From Hyphobacterium sp. CCMP332 (GTDB lineage Bacteria > Bacteroidota > Bacteroidia > Cytophagales > CCMP332), in contig CP058647.1 in NCBI GenBank assembly GCA_014323545.1, positions 2,086,001-2,150,000 of the forward strand: a stretch of 64,000 nt of DNA. The letters are read 5' to 3'. Position 1 is the stretch's first letter, and the number at the start of each line of letters is the position of its first letter. The notes under the pieces are model-generated. The model had not been told where the DNA came from and did not search any database. It saw only the letters and a program-made list of their open reading frames with translations. Shown one piece after another: positions 8,465 through 18,900 of this stretch. The position numbers and the translations under genes were made by a program.

Positions 8465-9466
8465 ATGAGATTGGCATTGATTGGAGCAACCGGTTTGGTG
8501 GGTGAAGAAATGCTCCGCGTACTGGAACAAAGAAATTTTCCTATAGATATGATTATTCCCGTGGGCTCGGAAAGGTCCCAGGGAAAAAGAATTATTTATG
8601 CCGGAAAAGAGGTTGAGGTACTCGGCATTTCAAAAGCGCTGTATTTAAAGCCACAAATTGCTTTATTTTCTGCAGGATCTGAGCCATCTAAGGAATGGGC
8701 ACCAAAATTTGCCGCAGAAGGATGTTTTGTCATCGATAATTCATCGGCCTGGCGATACGATGAGGATAAGCCCTTGATTGTTCCTGAGGTGAATGGAAAT
8801 GTATTAAAGGAATCCGATAAGATTATTGCCAATCCTAATTGCTCAACCATTCAGCTGGTCATGGTTTTAAAATCATTGGATGTTGCATTTTCTCTTGAAA
8901 GAGTCATTGTTTCTACCTATCAGTCGGTAACAGGAACAGGAAAAGCAGCCGTGGATCAATTGAATGCTGAGAGACAGGGAAATTTTGAACACAAAACCTA
9001 TCCTTATCAAATCGATTTGAATATTATTCCACAGATCGATGAATTTCTGGACAATGGCTATAGCAAGGAAGAAATGAAAGTTGTATGGGAGAGTCGAAAG
9101 ATATTGGGCCGTCCAAAACTCAATGTGACTTGCACTGCCGTTCGTATTCCGGTAATGGGAGGCCATAGCGAATCCGTAAATATTGAATTTAAAAATGCCT
9201 TTGAAATGGATAAAATTAAATCAATTATTGAATCCGTTCCGGGAGTCCTAGTAATAGATGATCCAAAAAATAGCCGTTACCCTATGCCTCTTTATGCTCA
9301 GGGAAAAGATGAGGTATATGTTGGCCGGATTCGCAAGGATGAGAGCAAGGACAAATGTCTGAATTTGTGGATTGTATCCGATAATTTACGTAAAGGAGCC
9401 GCGACCAATGCCGTACAAATTGCTGAGATGCTAATTAAGAATAATTGGATAAAAAATGCTTCCTGA
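8465..9466 (+). CDS. asd: Aspartate-semialdehyde dehydrogenase
   Basis: Makes L-aspartate 4-semialdehyde from aspartyl phosphate with NADPH, the branch point to lysine, diaminopimelate, threonine and methionine. The NADP-binding loop GATGLVGEEML opens the protein; the catalytic cysteine lies in NPNCSTIQL (C126 from this start), and GGHSESV holds the conserved histidine. The length of 333 residues is right for the family. The ATG at 8465 is chosen because homologues begin MK/MRLAVIGATG; a TTG nine bases upstream is the alternative. Only about 50 bases separate it from the divergent lamin-tail gene. Its end overlaps the next gene by 11 bases. Confidence 0.95.
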   Translation: MRLALIGATGLVGEEMLRVLEQRNFPIDMIIPVGSERSQGKRIIYAGKEVEVLGISKALYLKPQIALFSAGSEPSKEWAPKFAAEGCFVIDNSSAWRYDEDKPLIVPEVNGNVLKESDKIIANPNCSTIQLVMVLKSLDVAFSLERVIVSTYQSVTGTGKAAVDQLNAERQGNFEHKTYPYQIDLNIIPQIDEFLDNGYSKEEMKVVWESRKILGRPKLNVTCTAVRIPVMGGHSESVNIEFKNAFEMDKIKSIIESVPGVLVIDDPKNSRYPMPLYAQGKDEVYVGRIRKDESKDKCLNLWIVSDNLRKGAATNAVQIAEMLIKNNWIKNAS

Positions 9467-10637
9467 AGCAGCCTTTGATCAGGAAATAAACTCTTTTATT
9501 AAAAAATACCACGAAGCGGACTTAAGCCAAATATTATTAAAACGTCCAGGTAAAAAAGAATGGGATTGGATTTGGATCGGCCAACAGATTGAAGGTTATC
9601 AGAAAGCAAAGAAAAAAATACCTTCCATTGCTGCAAATTCGCAAATAATTTATCCAAAAAGAGTATCCATTCAACAATGCAGTTCCGATCTCACCGCAAA
9701 CTTTAAAGCCACCATACTAAAAGGGAAAAAATGCCTCGATTTAAGCGGCGGATTTGGAATTGATACCATACATCTCTCCCACAAATTTGATAGTTGTATT
9801 TATATCGAACAGGACGAACAATTATGTGAAATCATGACACATAATGCAAAGGTTCTGGGGTTGGAAAAGAAGATTGAGATTAGAAATACTAAAGCAGAAA
9901 CGTTTTTAAAAGAAACGGAAGAGCAATTTGATTTGATCTATATCGATCCAGCCAGGAGGGACACACAGGGTAAAAAAGTTTATCGGTTTTCTGATTGCAG
10001 TCCGGATGTAATTATGCACTTGGACTTGTTGAGACGTAAATCAAAAAAAGTACTAGTAAAAGCAGCCCCAATGCTCGACATCAGTCAAGGCGTCAGAGAA
10101 TTGCAATACGTTCAGGAAGTTTTTGTTTTGGCCAATTCCAGGGAATGCAAGGAATTGCTTTTTTTGTTGGGTACCGAACAAAATAATAATCCCAGTATTA
10201 CAGCCATACAACTGGATACTGAAAAAAGCTTTTCATTTTTTGCCGATGAAGAAATTCTAATGGACGCAAAATTATCAATTAATGGCAGCTATTTGTACAA
10301 TCCGGGTCCTTCCATTTCAAAATCAGGCGGTTATAAATCTTTGGCGAAATCATTCGATTTAAGCATTGCCAATCCCAATACCCATTTATTTTTTTCAAAT
10401 GAAATTAGAAAGGATTTTCCGGGTAGGGTCTATAAAATCAATATGATGATTAAGTATGGAGAGCGCTATAAATTCGGAAATAAAAAGAGTACCGTATTTT
10501 TAAAAAATGTCAATCTGGAGAAAAAGGATATTTTGAGAAAATACAATTTAAAAGAAGGGGATGAGCAATTTATTTTTGCTTTTACTGCCTCAAATGGGAA
10601 AATCTTATTGGCCCATTGTGATAAAATAGGCCTTTAA
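9456..10637 (+). CDS. Class I SAM-dependent methyltransferase with THUMP-like C-terminal domain
   Basis: A 393-residue protein. The central part carries the SAM-binding signature LDLSGGFGIDTIHLS (about residues 95-109), an acidic motif after the second strand (IYIEQDEQL) and IYIDPARRD, the DPxR motif seen in RNA or protein methyltransferases of this group. The N-terminal 90 residues are helical, and the C-terminal 90 resemble the THUMP-like domain found in Bacteroidota members (FPGRVYKINMMIKYGERYKF). The substrate is unknown; an RNA target is plausible. Its start lies inside the end of asd (11-base overlap), so it is translationally coupled to it. It converges with the first tail-fibre gene, overlapping by four bases. 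Confidence 0.82.
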   Translation: MLPEAAFDQEINSFIKKYHEADLSQILLKRPGKKEWDWIWIGQQIEGYQKAKKKIPSIAANSQIIYPKRVSIQQCSSDLTANFKATILKGKKCLDLSGGFGIDTIHLSHKFDSCIYIEQDEQLCEIMTHNAKVLGLEKKIEIRNTKAETFLKETEEQFDLIYIDPARRDTQGKKVYRFSDCSPDVIMHLDLLRRKSKKVLVKAAPMLDISQGVRELQYVQEVFVLANSRECKELLFLLGTEQNNNPSITAIQLDTEKSFSFFADEEILMDAKLSINGSYLYNPGPSISKSGGYKSLAKSFDLSIANPNTHLFFSNEIRKDFPGRVYKINMMIKYGERYKFGNKKSTVFLKNVNLEKKDILRKYNLKEGDEQFIFAFTASNGKILLAHCDKIGL

Positions 10638-12853
10638 TTTTTTTCCTTCAGGATTCGAATTTCTTCCTGCAATGCTTCTATCTGTTTTTGCTGTTCCTGA
10701 ATGGCTTTGATGGCAATTATTGAAAAATCAGAGTAAGACAAGCCCTTCGTACCATTTTCGGCTTCTTTTACCAATTCGGGGAATATTTGTTCTACTTCCT
10801 GCGCAATAAAACCAATGGTCTTTTTATCCTCATTATTCATGTGATTATAATGGTATGCCACAGGTTTTAATTGAGTGACTCCCTGTAATACAGTCCCAAT
10901 CGGTGAAATGTTTTTCTTTAATGATCGATCAGAAGGTTGAACATAATTTCCTGAGCCTCCTTCTACATAAGCCACACGAACGCCATCGTCTTCAAAACTG
11001 TAATGAATTCCCGAGTGAAAAGTACGCCAATAAGTAGCTCCAAAATAATACCTGATCGCTGATGAACCTCCAATGGCAGCATCGTTTTGAATGAATTGCA
11101 ATTGGCTGTTTGGTGTTGTTGTGTTTATCCCGACATTTCCCCCCATAAAATAAGCAGAATAAGTTCTGCCGGCCAGGGCAACATATGTGGTTGGAGTTGT
11201 TTTAATAGCACCATTTGAAGCAATTACGCCCCAGCCTGCTACGCCATTATCTGTTTGATGGCCCCAAAGTCCAAAATTGTTAAAACCGGTAGGGTTGTTA
11301 TCGTAGCCGGCAGCAAATGCCTCTGCATAAGTAAAAGCCCCTGCATCATCCCCGGTATTATTGCTATTGCCATAAAAGGCATTACTTTGAGCGGAGGCCC
11401 TGTTGTAAACCACAATATTACCATTATTTGTACCCGAGGATATTGTCGAGAAGATTTTCAAAGGACGGTCAGGAGCAGTAGTACCGATTCCAACATTACC
11501 ACTAAAGTAATTTTGATCCTCTCCTGAAATATATACTCCATATTTGTTTCCACTCCCTGACATATTGCCAAAGAATGCATATTTATCATTTAGTTGCGTT
11601 CCGGAAACATTGGATCGCACACCATAATTGGTTCCGAGGTTGCCCTGCGTATAGGCATCAAAACCAATATTTGTGATAGAATTATTCGATGCCAAACCAA
11701 CCACGCCTCTGTTAAAGGATGAAGTAGCCGAACCATCAGCAGCTGCAAAAATTCCATTTTGTTGACCTGGCCCAGTCCCTGAAACCCTTGCTTCCAAAGC
11801 TACTTTTTGAACATTTGCATTTTCTGAAATTGAAACTCTCAGTCCCTTAGTTCCACCAATAGAGGCGGTAGGTCCTGACACTTCATTGGTAATAATTGCA
11901 GCTGTTGAACTTGATAGAGCTTCAGCAACATGCAATTTGATATTGGGACTTATTACACCAACTCCAACATTTCCGGAAAAATAATTTCTATTTTCTCCGC
12001 TTGTAAATACACCATAAGTACTGGAAGAGGTTCCGCTGCTGTTTACGTATACACCGTAGGAAGTTCCACCGATGGAATTATTTTGCATGTTGTATTGAGC
12101 ACCAAAAAAGGGACCTGTGCTTGTAGCTGTTGTTAAAACATCGGCATAGAGCGCCCATCTTGTTCCCGTTCCCGGATTGTCGATATATGCTTTAAATCCC
12201 ATGGCCTGATTGCCCACACCTGTGGGTATTATGTAGCTATCTACACCGGTTATTCTTGCTCCTGTAGCGGCATTGCTCAAGATGTTAAAAAGACCGGTTT
12301 TATCATTGGTTCCGGCACTCATATTGTTTAGTATTCCATACTGAGAAGCAATACCGCTATAGTTATTGTCGAGTTGTAAAACGGTATTATTTAAAGCATC
12401 ACCTGCAGGGGTCAGGAATTGAACTTTTGCATTGGCAGGAGCCGAAGAGCCCACGCCCAATTTTCCATTGGAAGTAATTCTCATTCTTTCAATATTATTG
12501 GTGCGGAATACAAAATCCTGTAGATCTGTTGTGCCTATAAAATTAATCGCAGAATTGGTGCCTGCATTTCCATTCAATGTCCAACCGGGGGAAACACCAT
12601 TCCAGGATAGCCCATTCCAGTAAAAAATTTGATTTTGCAGGGTATCGTAAACAAACATACCATAATCTGATGCTGCAGGTAAAAATGTCAATACATTGAC
12701 TTTTGGTAGCAATAAACCAAGACTTAGATTCCCATTATTAAGGTCCAAAATGGCATTGGGATTAGGCGATGTAGTTCCAATACCCACATTATTTTGGGCA
12801 CTTGCAAAAGAAATACTAAGTGCTAAGAGTGAAATGTATAATAATGTCTTCAA
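10634..12853 (-). CDS. Tail-fibre-like secreted protein with S74 chaperone domain (739 aa)
   Basis: Last member (in gene direction) of the eight-gene fibre array. It has a signal peptide (1-19, ASAQ) and the array's common N-terminal head (NNVGIGTTSPNPNAIL, then a segment ending YWNGLSWNG). The shaft carries repeated NVGVG/NVGIG and YGVYxSGxxxNYFSG modules. The C-terminal peptidase S74 domain begins at SDRSLKKNI (S641 as predicted nucleophile, lysine four residues on) and continues with GFIAQEVEQIFPELV and a coiled coil to the end. In phage fibres this domain drives trimer folding and then cuts itself off. The start is TTG, with the signal peptide directly after it. No type IX sorting domain is present, so the anchoring route is open. 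Ligand unknown. Confidence 0.85.
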   Translation of the reverse strand: MKTLLYISLLALSISFASAQNNVGIGTTSPNPNAILDLNNGNLSLGLLLPKVNVLTFLPAASDYGMFVYDTLQNQIFYWNGLSWNGVSPGWTLNGNAGTNSAINFIGTTDLQDFVFRTNNIERMRITSNGKLGVGSSAPANAKVQFLTPAGDALNNTVLQLDNNYSGIASQYGILNNMSAGTNDKTGLFNILSNAATGARITGVDSYIIPTGVGNQAMGFKAYIDNPGTGTRWALYADVLTTATSTGPFFGAQYNMQNNSIGGTSYGVYVNSSGTSSSTYGVFTSGENRNYFSGNVGVGVISPNIKLHVAEALSSSTAAIITNEVSGPTASIGGTKGLRVSISENANVQKVALEARVSGTGPGQQNGIFAAADGSATSSFNRGVVGLASNNSITNIGFDAYTQGNLGTNYGVRSNVSGTQLNDKYAFFGNMSGSGNKYGVYISGEDQNYFSGNVGIGTTAPDRPLKIFSTISSGTNNGNIVVYNRASAQSNAFYGNSNNTGDDAGAFTYAEAFAAGYDNNPTGFNNFGLWGHQTDNGVAGWGVIASNGAIKTTPTTYVALAGRTYSAYFMGGNVGINTTTPNSQLQFIQNDAAIGGSSAIRYYFGATYWRTFHSGIHYSFEDDGVRVAYVEGGSGNYVQPSDRSLKKNISPIGTVLQGVTQLKPVAYHYNHMNNEDKKTIGFIAQEVEQIFPELVKEAENGTKGLSYSDFSIIAIKAIQEQQKQIEALQEEIRILKEKN

Positions 12854-12931
12854 ATCAACTATTAATATGCTTTAAATCAATAAGGTAACTGCTTTGCAAT
12901 TTACGATGATTTTAGAAAATGGTTGTAAATG

Positions 12932-12954
12932 AAAAAAGCCACTCAAAGAGTGGC
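12932..12954 (-). terminator. Rho-independent terminator of the 3859-residue fibre gene
   Basis: On the minus strand a perfect 7-base stem GCCACTC/GAGTGGC (12954-12938) with a three-base loop is followed by six T residues (12937-12932). It lies 26 bases after the stop of the giant gene and ends its transcript before the 739-residue gene, which must then have its own promoter. Confidence 0.9.
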
Positions 12955-12979
12955 CTTGAAATAAAAATTGTTGAATTAA

Positions 12980-15900
12980 TTATTTTTTGACATTAAGAAG
13001 CAATTTCTTCAATTCTTCAACATCTGATTTTAAAGCATTTAGCTCTTCTTGCTGTTTCATATAATCATCTTTATCAATGACTAGTGAGTTTGAACTTGAA
13101 ATATCATCCTCATTGGAAGTAAGTTTAGTATTCAACTCATTAATCATTTTTTGTTGATCAATTATCATTTTATGCAATTCCTGAACTGAACTGGTTAGAA
13201 TTGGAGTGAGTTTTGAATAATCAACCATCATAGGTTCAGTCTCCGGATCAGAGTTTTCATCACCGTTTACAGCCTCGGGAAAGATGTTATTTAACTCCTG
13301 GGCAATAAACCCTATTCTTGCTATTTCAGGACTACCTTTAAATACGTAGTTTCTTGGCTGCATTTTTAATACCATTTCAAGACCACCATTGAAATTTGAA
13401 ATATTATCTTTCAATCTGCGATCTGAGGAAGTTAAATAAGATACTGCTCCGACGCCATTCGCTGCAATTCGACCTTGTACACCACCTCCTGATCTCTCAA
13501 AATAAATATAATCATTTGAACCTGCGGTACCTCCAAGGGCAATATTTAATCCATCTGCAGAAACTCCTGAACTTGTATTTTCAATTGAAGCTATTGTACC
13601 AGATGAATTTGATCGAACAATCTCTAAAGCATAGGAAGGTGATGTAGTTCCGATTCCAACATTATTAGAAAAGTAATTAAGATCTTCGCCAGTAATGTAA
13701 AGTCCATATTCAGTCCCGGATGTAGATCCAATGCTATTGGCATACATTAGATAAGAAGTTCCAGTACCGTCATTATCAGATATCACATATTGACCATAAA
13801 CTGTACCAGATTGACCAGAAGCCTTGTTTGCATCAATATAAGTACCATAGACTGTTCCCGTTCCCAAATGATTTACAAAAACCCTTGAGCCCATTGCTAG
13901 ACTGGAAGAACCCGCAGCCCCATTGGAATTAACCCAAGAACCATATTTGGATCCAGATCCATCAATTGAGACATCAGCAAATAATCCATATTTGGTGCTG
14001 CCACCAGAATAATCATTGTTAGTATATAACCCATAAGGAGTAGTAGAATTTGTGGATGGAATATCAATGCGCAATTGATATAAATCAGATGCTCCATTAT
14101 AACCTATTCCAACATTTTCCTGAACAATTAAACCATTAGGCTGCGCCGTATTTGTTCCAGAGTAATTTGCTCCAATTGCTACTGAACCTTCTACATCTAA
14201 AAGATTAACCGGATTAGCTACTCCTATACCTACGCTACCTGTATTTTCTACAGTTAATCTGGTTGTGCCTCCGGCATACAATAGCACGTTTGCCGATGAA
14301 GCGGGGGCAGTACCAAATACCATATTATCACTGCTACTTTGAATGAATCCTTCATATGTTCCATTATCATATATTGTTATTAACGGATTATTTGTAGACT
14401 CAAATCGCGCCACACCAATTGATGTACTTGAGACATGCAAAACGTCTGAAGGGGCGTTTGTGCCAATTCCTACTCTACCTTCAACGATTAATCCATCTGT
14501 AGGTGCTGCAAAAAAGCCGGCATAATTTGTACCAATGGCCACTTCTCCAAGCACATCCAAGGTATTTACCGGTGCTGTAAGACCAATACCTACATTTACT
14601 GCATTTCCTCCTGTACCACCAAGCACCAATGAATTACTTGAGGCTACAAAGGCATTATACCCAATTGCTGTTGCGTTAGTCAAAGCGGAAGATGATACAT
14701 CCGCGTTATATCCCAAGATTGTATTATTGCCCCCTGTAATATTAGTATTTCCGGCGTTGGCACCAACGAATGTATTGTTATCACCGTCTGTATTATTTTC
14801 ACCGGAACTTCTTCCAAGAAAAGTATTCCACGAGCCTCCTAAATTATCCCAACCTGAACGCAATCCAAAAAATGCATTTTGACCACCATTTGTGTTTACT
14901 TCGGCAGCCTGTGTTCCTACAAAGGTATTACTTATACCGGTTGAAACTGCTCCGGCATCCATGCCTATATGCGTTGAAAAGGCTTGTGAATTTGTATGAC
15001 CGGAATTGTAACCAAGAAACAGTCCGTTGCTTCCATTGGTGGATAGCATTTCATTGGAACTAATGAAATAGCTGTTGGAAGCATTGATATCTCCAGTTAC
15101 ATCCAACTCAAATGCTGGCGCAATATTCTCTATACCAACATTTCCATTTAAAAACTGAAAATTCCCAGCTGCTTCAGGATCAACAATTAATGTAGTTCCA
15201 AATTGAGCTCCTGTATAATCACCAATTGTTACATCTGTATCATTTATCAAAAGGGCACCATCTCCCTGCCCACCAATAATTTCAAGTCTTCCACTTGGAG
15301 TAGCAGTTCCAAGCCCAAGGTCACCTTCAGATGTCAATCGCATTTTAGTCGTAGCCACGGTCGCATTAAGATTGACTGTTTCAAAATCCATTCGTGACCC
15401 TCTATTTGTGGCAGACCAGGTTTCTGCTGCACTGATGGCAATACCACCTGCATTAGAGAAGCCTGAACCATGATAACCTGCGGCGATTAATTTCGCAATG
15501 TCTTCATTGATAAGCACTGGACTTGGCAAGGCTTGTGTACCATTTGCTTTAAGTAATCGGATCTGGTTTCCTGTTGAAGTATTATTGTATTTCCAGGACT
15601 GAATACTGTTTTCATTTATTTCAGTTACTAATTGAAGTTTGCCATTTCTAATAGAATCTGTTCCAATAATGACAGAACCACTGTTTTTATTTAGAATATC
15701 GTTTCCACTTCTTCTCCAATATACACTATCTGCAAGATCAACATAGCCAACAACTCCAGTATTATTTACAGTCAATATTTGTCTACCATTACCTGCAAAA
15801 TCTTCTAAACGTATGGTTCCACCACTTAAATGAAGAAGTTCCGATGGGTTATTTGTTCCTATACCTACAGCTCCACTTGCTAATAATGAAGGTGAAACAC

Positions 15901-18900
15901 TTCCACCGGTATTTTGAATTCTTACAACTGCGCTTGTATTGGCGGCATTGAAATTGTCAAATATGGCACCACTTCCTGTACCTGTCCCTTGAGCAGCAGC
16001 GTAAATACCCGATCCAGCTCCAACTGAAGCGGTATAGATACCATGAGAATTGGCCCCACCACCAGGATTCGAATTGATAAAATATCCGGCTACGTCAGCT
16101 CCTCCTGTGTTTATAGCAGAAATTGCATAATCACCACCGGCAAGACCATCTGTTTGTGCATAAATAGCAGACTGCCCTGTTGCAATTACATCCAAAGCAT
16201 TTGATGGTGTTGTTGTACCAATACCCACATTGACCGCATTTGCTCCGGTTCCTCCAAGAACCATAGAATTACTAGCAGCTACAGATGAATTAAGACCAAT
16301 CGCTATTGCATTGGTCAATCCGGGTGCACCTACATCGGCATTGTGTCCAATGGCTATGTTAAATGTTCCTGTGGTATTTGCATCCAAAGCCTGATATCCA
16401 ATGGCGGTGTTGCCCTGTCCGTTGGAGTTCAATGCGGCTCTGCTACCTACAGCTACGTTTCCATCGGCATTATTATTTAACAAAGCGGTAAAACCTATGG
16501 CAACATTGTCATTACCGGAGGCCGAATTTTCCATGGCTGCATTACCTATTGCTGTATTTTGTGTTCCGATTATATTGCGCAATGCCGCGTATCCAATACC
16601 TGTATTGGCATCTCCTGTATTATTAACTGACAAGGCCAATGATCCAAATGCCGAGTTGCCGTCAGCTGTATTAGCCGCCATGGCGCTATTTCCAAAGGCT
16701 GAATTATTAAAGCCTGCACCATTGTTTCCGGAGAGGTAACCTAAAGCTGTAACCCCGGTTCCGGGTCCTTCAATTTTACCGGCAGGTTGATTGTTGATTC
16801 TGAAATTTAAAGGGACGCCATCGGTGGTTCCAATAAAGTTAGTACCATCAACGGTTCCTGCATTTCCTGTTAAGTCCCAGAAAGTACTCGCACCCAGCGG
16901 TTGCCAGCTGGCTTCCCCTGTGGCATTAGAAGTTAATACATAACCCGTCTGGGCACCATTTACGATTATGACTGAATCAAATTTGGCCGCATCACCTACG
17001 ACTTCAAGTTTATTGGAAGGCGTGATGGTTCCTATTCCCACATTATCCGCATCCGTAATTACCAATGGGGTGGAACCTAAATTGTAATTGGCGACATAAA
17101 AATCCCCTTCAAGTCCACTTCCAACACTACTGGCATCGGTTCCGATTCCATAGTATCCGACATCCGTTTCCAGATCATAAGACGCAATTCCGTCGTCGGC
17201 CAGATTTTCTACCTGAACGGCTACCCATCCTGCAGAAATGCTATCCGTTACGTCGAGTTTTTCATCCGGAGCATAATCTCCTATACCTACATTTCCGGTT
17301 GCATCCTCAATGATTAAACGCGCTTCGCCGTCATCATCATCATAAATGACCAATGAATTATTCGTGAAATTGGATCCTTCATAACGAATTTCCATTCTGT
17401 TGGCATCGTTCACAAAATCAAGAGAGGTTTGGCCATCCGCATTGGTATTCACAATTTCCTGAAGAACAAAGCCACCGGCTCCTACATTTCCCTGAAGTGA
17501 TATATTACCATTTTCAAAAAGACCGGAATAGGTGGCACCATTGGCATCCACATGAATACCTGAAGTTGAACCAGGATCACCTAAAACTTCTATTGCCGTG
17601 ACCGCGCCAAGGGATTGAGCTCTCAAACCTGCAAATCCTCCGGCTGCACCCAAGGCGTCAACACCAAGGTAATTTCCTTCAGCTATTACGCCGTATCCAA
17701 AGTTGGCAGCCGTAGCAGTGGAGGTTGCATAAATTGCAGCACCATCCTGAGATCCTGTATTGGTATTGGTAAATCGACCGACGAATTCACCAGTATTAAC
17801 ATTATCTATTACATGTAATCTACTGCTTGGGTTGATAATTCCAATACCGAGATTACCATCACCCGTAATCCTGGCTAGTTCAATACTACTTGATGCATTA
17901 ACGCTTGAATAGAATACATGATCTGCGGAAGGTCCATTAACCTGGTACCTTAATATGGCTCCCGGTCCAACACCAAAACCGAAGAATTGATGATCGTTAT
18001 TTGCCCCTTCTAAAAGTACTATTTTTCGATTGGCTTGAACTGCGTTAAAGGTTAAAGGTGCATTAGCCGAAGTAGTTCCAATCCCAACATTTCCTTCTAC
18101 CAATAAACCGCTTGTAGGTGCAGTATTGGTTCCCGCATAATTCCCGCCAATCACCATTCCTCCATCAACATCAAGTTTGTTTAGTGGACTGGAATTGCCA
18201 ATTCCTACTCTTTCATTGGCTTCATCTATATACAGAACGGAGTTTGCACCACTGGAAATGAAATCGATATTGCCGGACCCCATATTGACGGTTTGTCCAC
18301 CGTCATATGCTGCTTGTAAAGTATGTGCTGAAGCACCGGGTTGCCAGCTTGCTTCACCAGTTGCATTTGAAGTCAAAACATAGCCGGCCTGGGCTCCATT
18401 AGTTATGATAACGGAATCGAATTTGGCTGCATCTCCAATTACTTCCAATCTATTGGCCGGTGTAGATGTTCCGATACCGACATTGGCATTGTTGCCCAAG
18501 ACGAGGCTGTTATTTTGAGAAACGACTGCGCCTGACCCAATTGCAGTAGCATTGGTTAAAGATACAACTCCTGCATCCGCTCCCTGTCCAACAAAGGTGT
18601 TATTATTTCCACCAGTCAAAGTAGTACCTGCATCCGCACCAATGGCCGTATTCGCATCACCTGAAGCAGAAGGAAGTGTGTTTTGCCCAAATCCTGAATT
18701 ACCTGAACCGGTGTTGTTTTCCAATGCACCCCGACCGAAAGCAGAATTAAATGATCCAGTTGCACTCGCCATAGACACATAGCCTACTGCCGTATTCCAG
18801 ATTCCAGTGCTATTATTGCTTAAAGCAACTGCACCAATACCAACATTCTCATTTCCGCTGGTATTATTTGTTAGTGCTCCTTCACCAATAGCTATATTTC

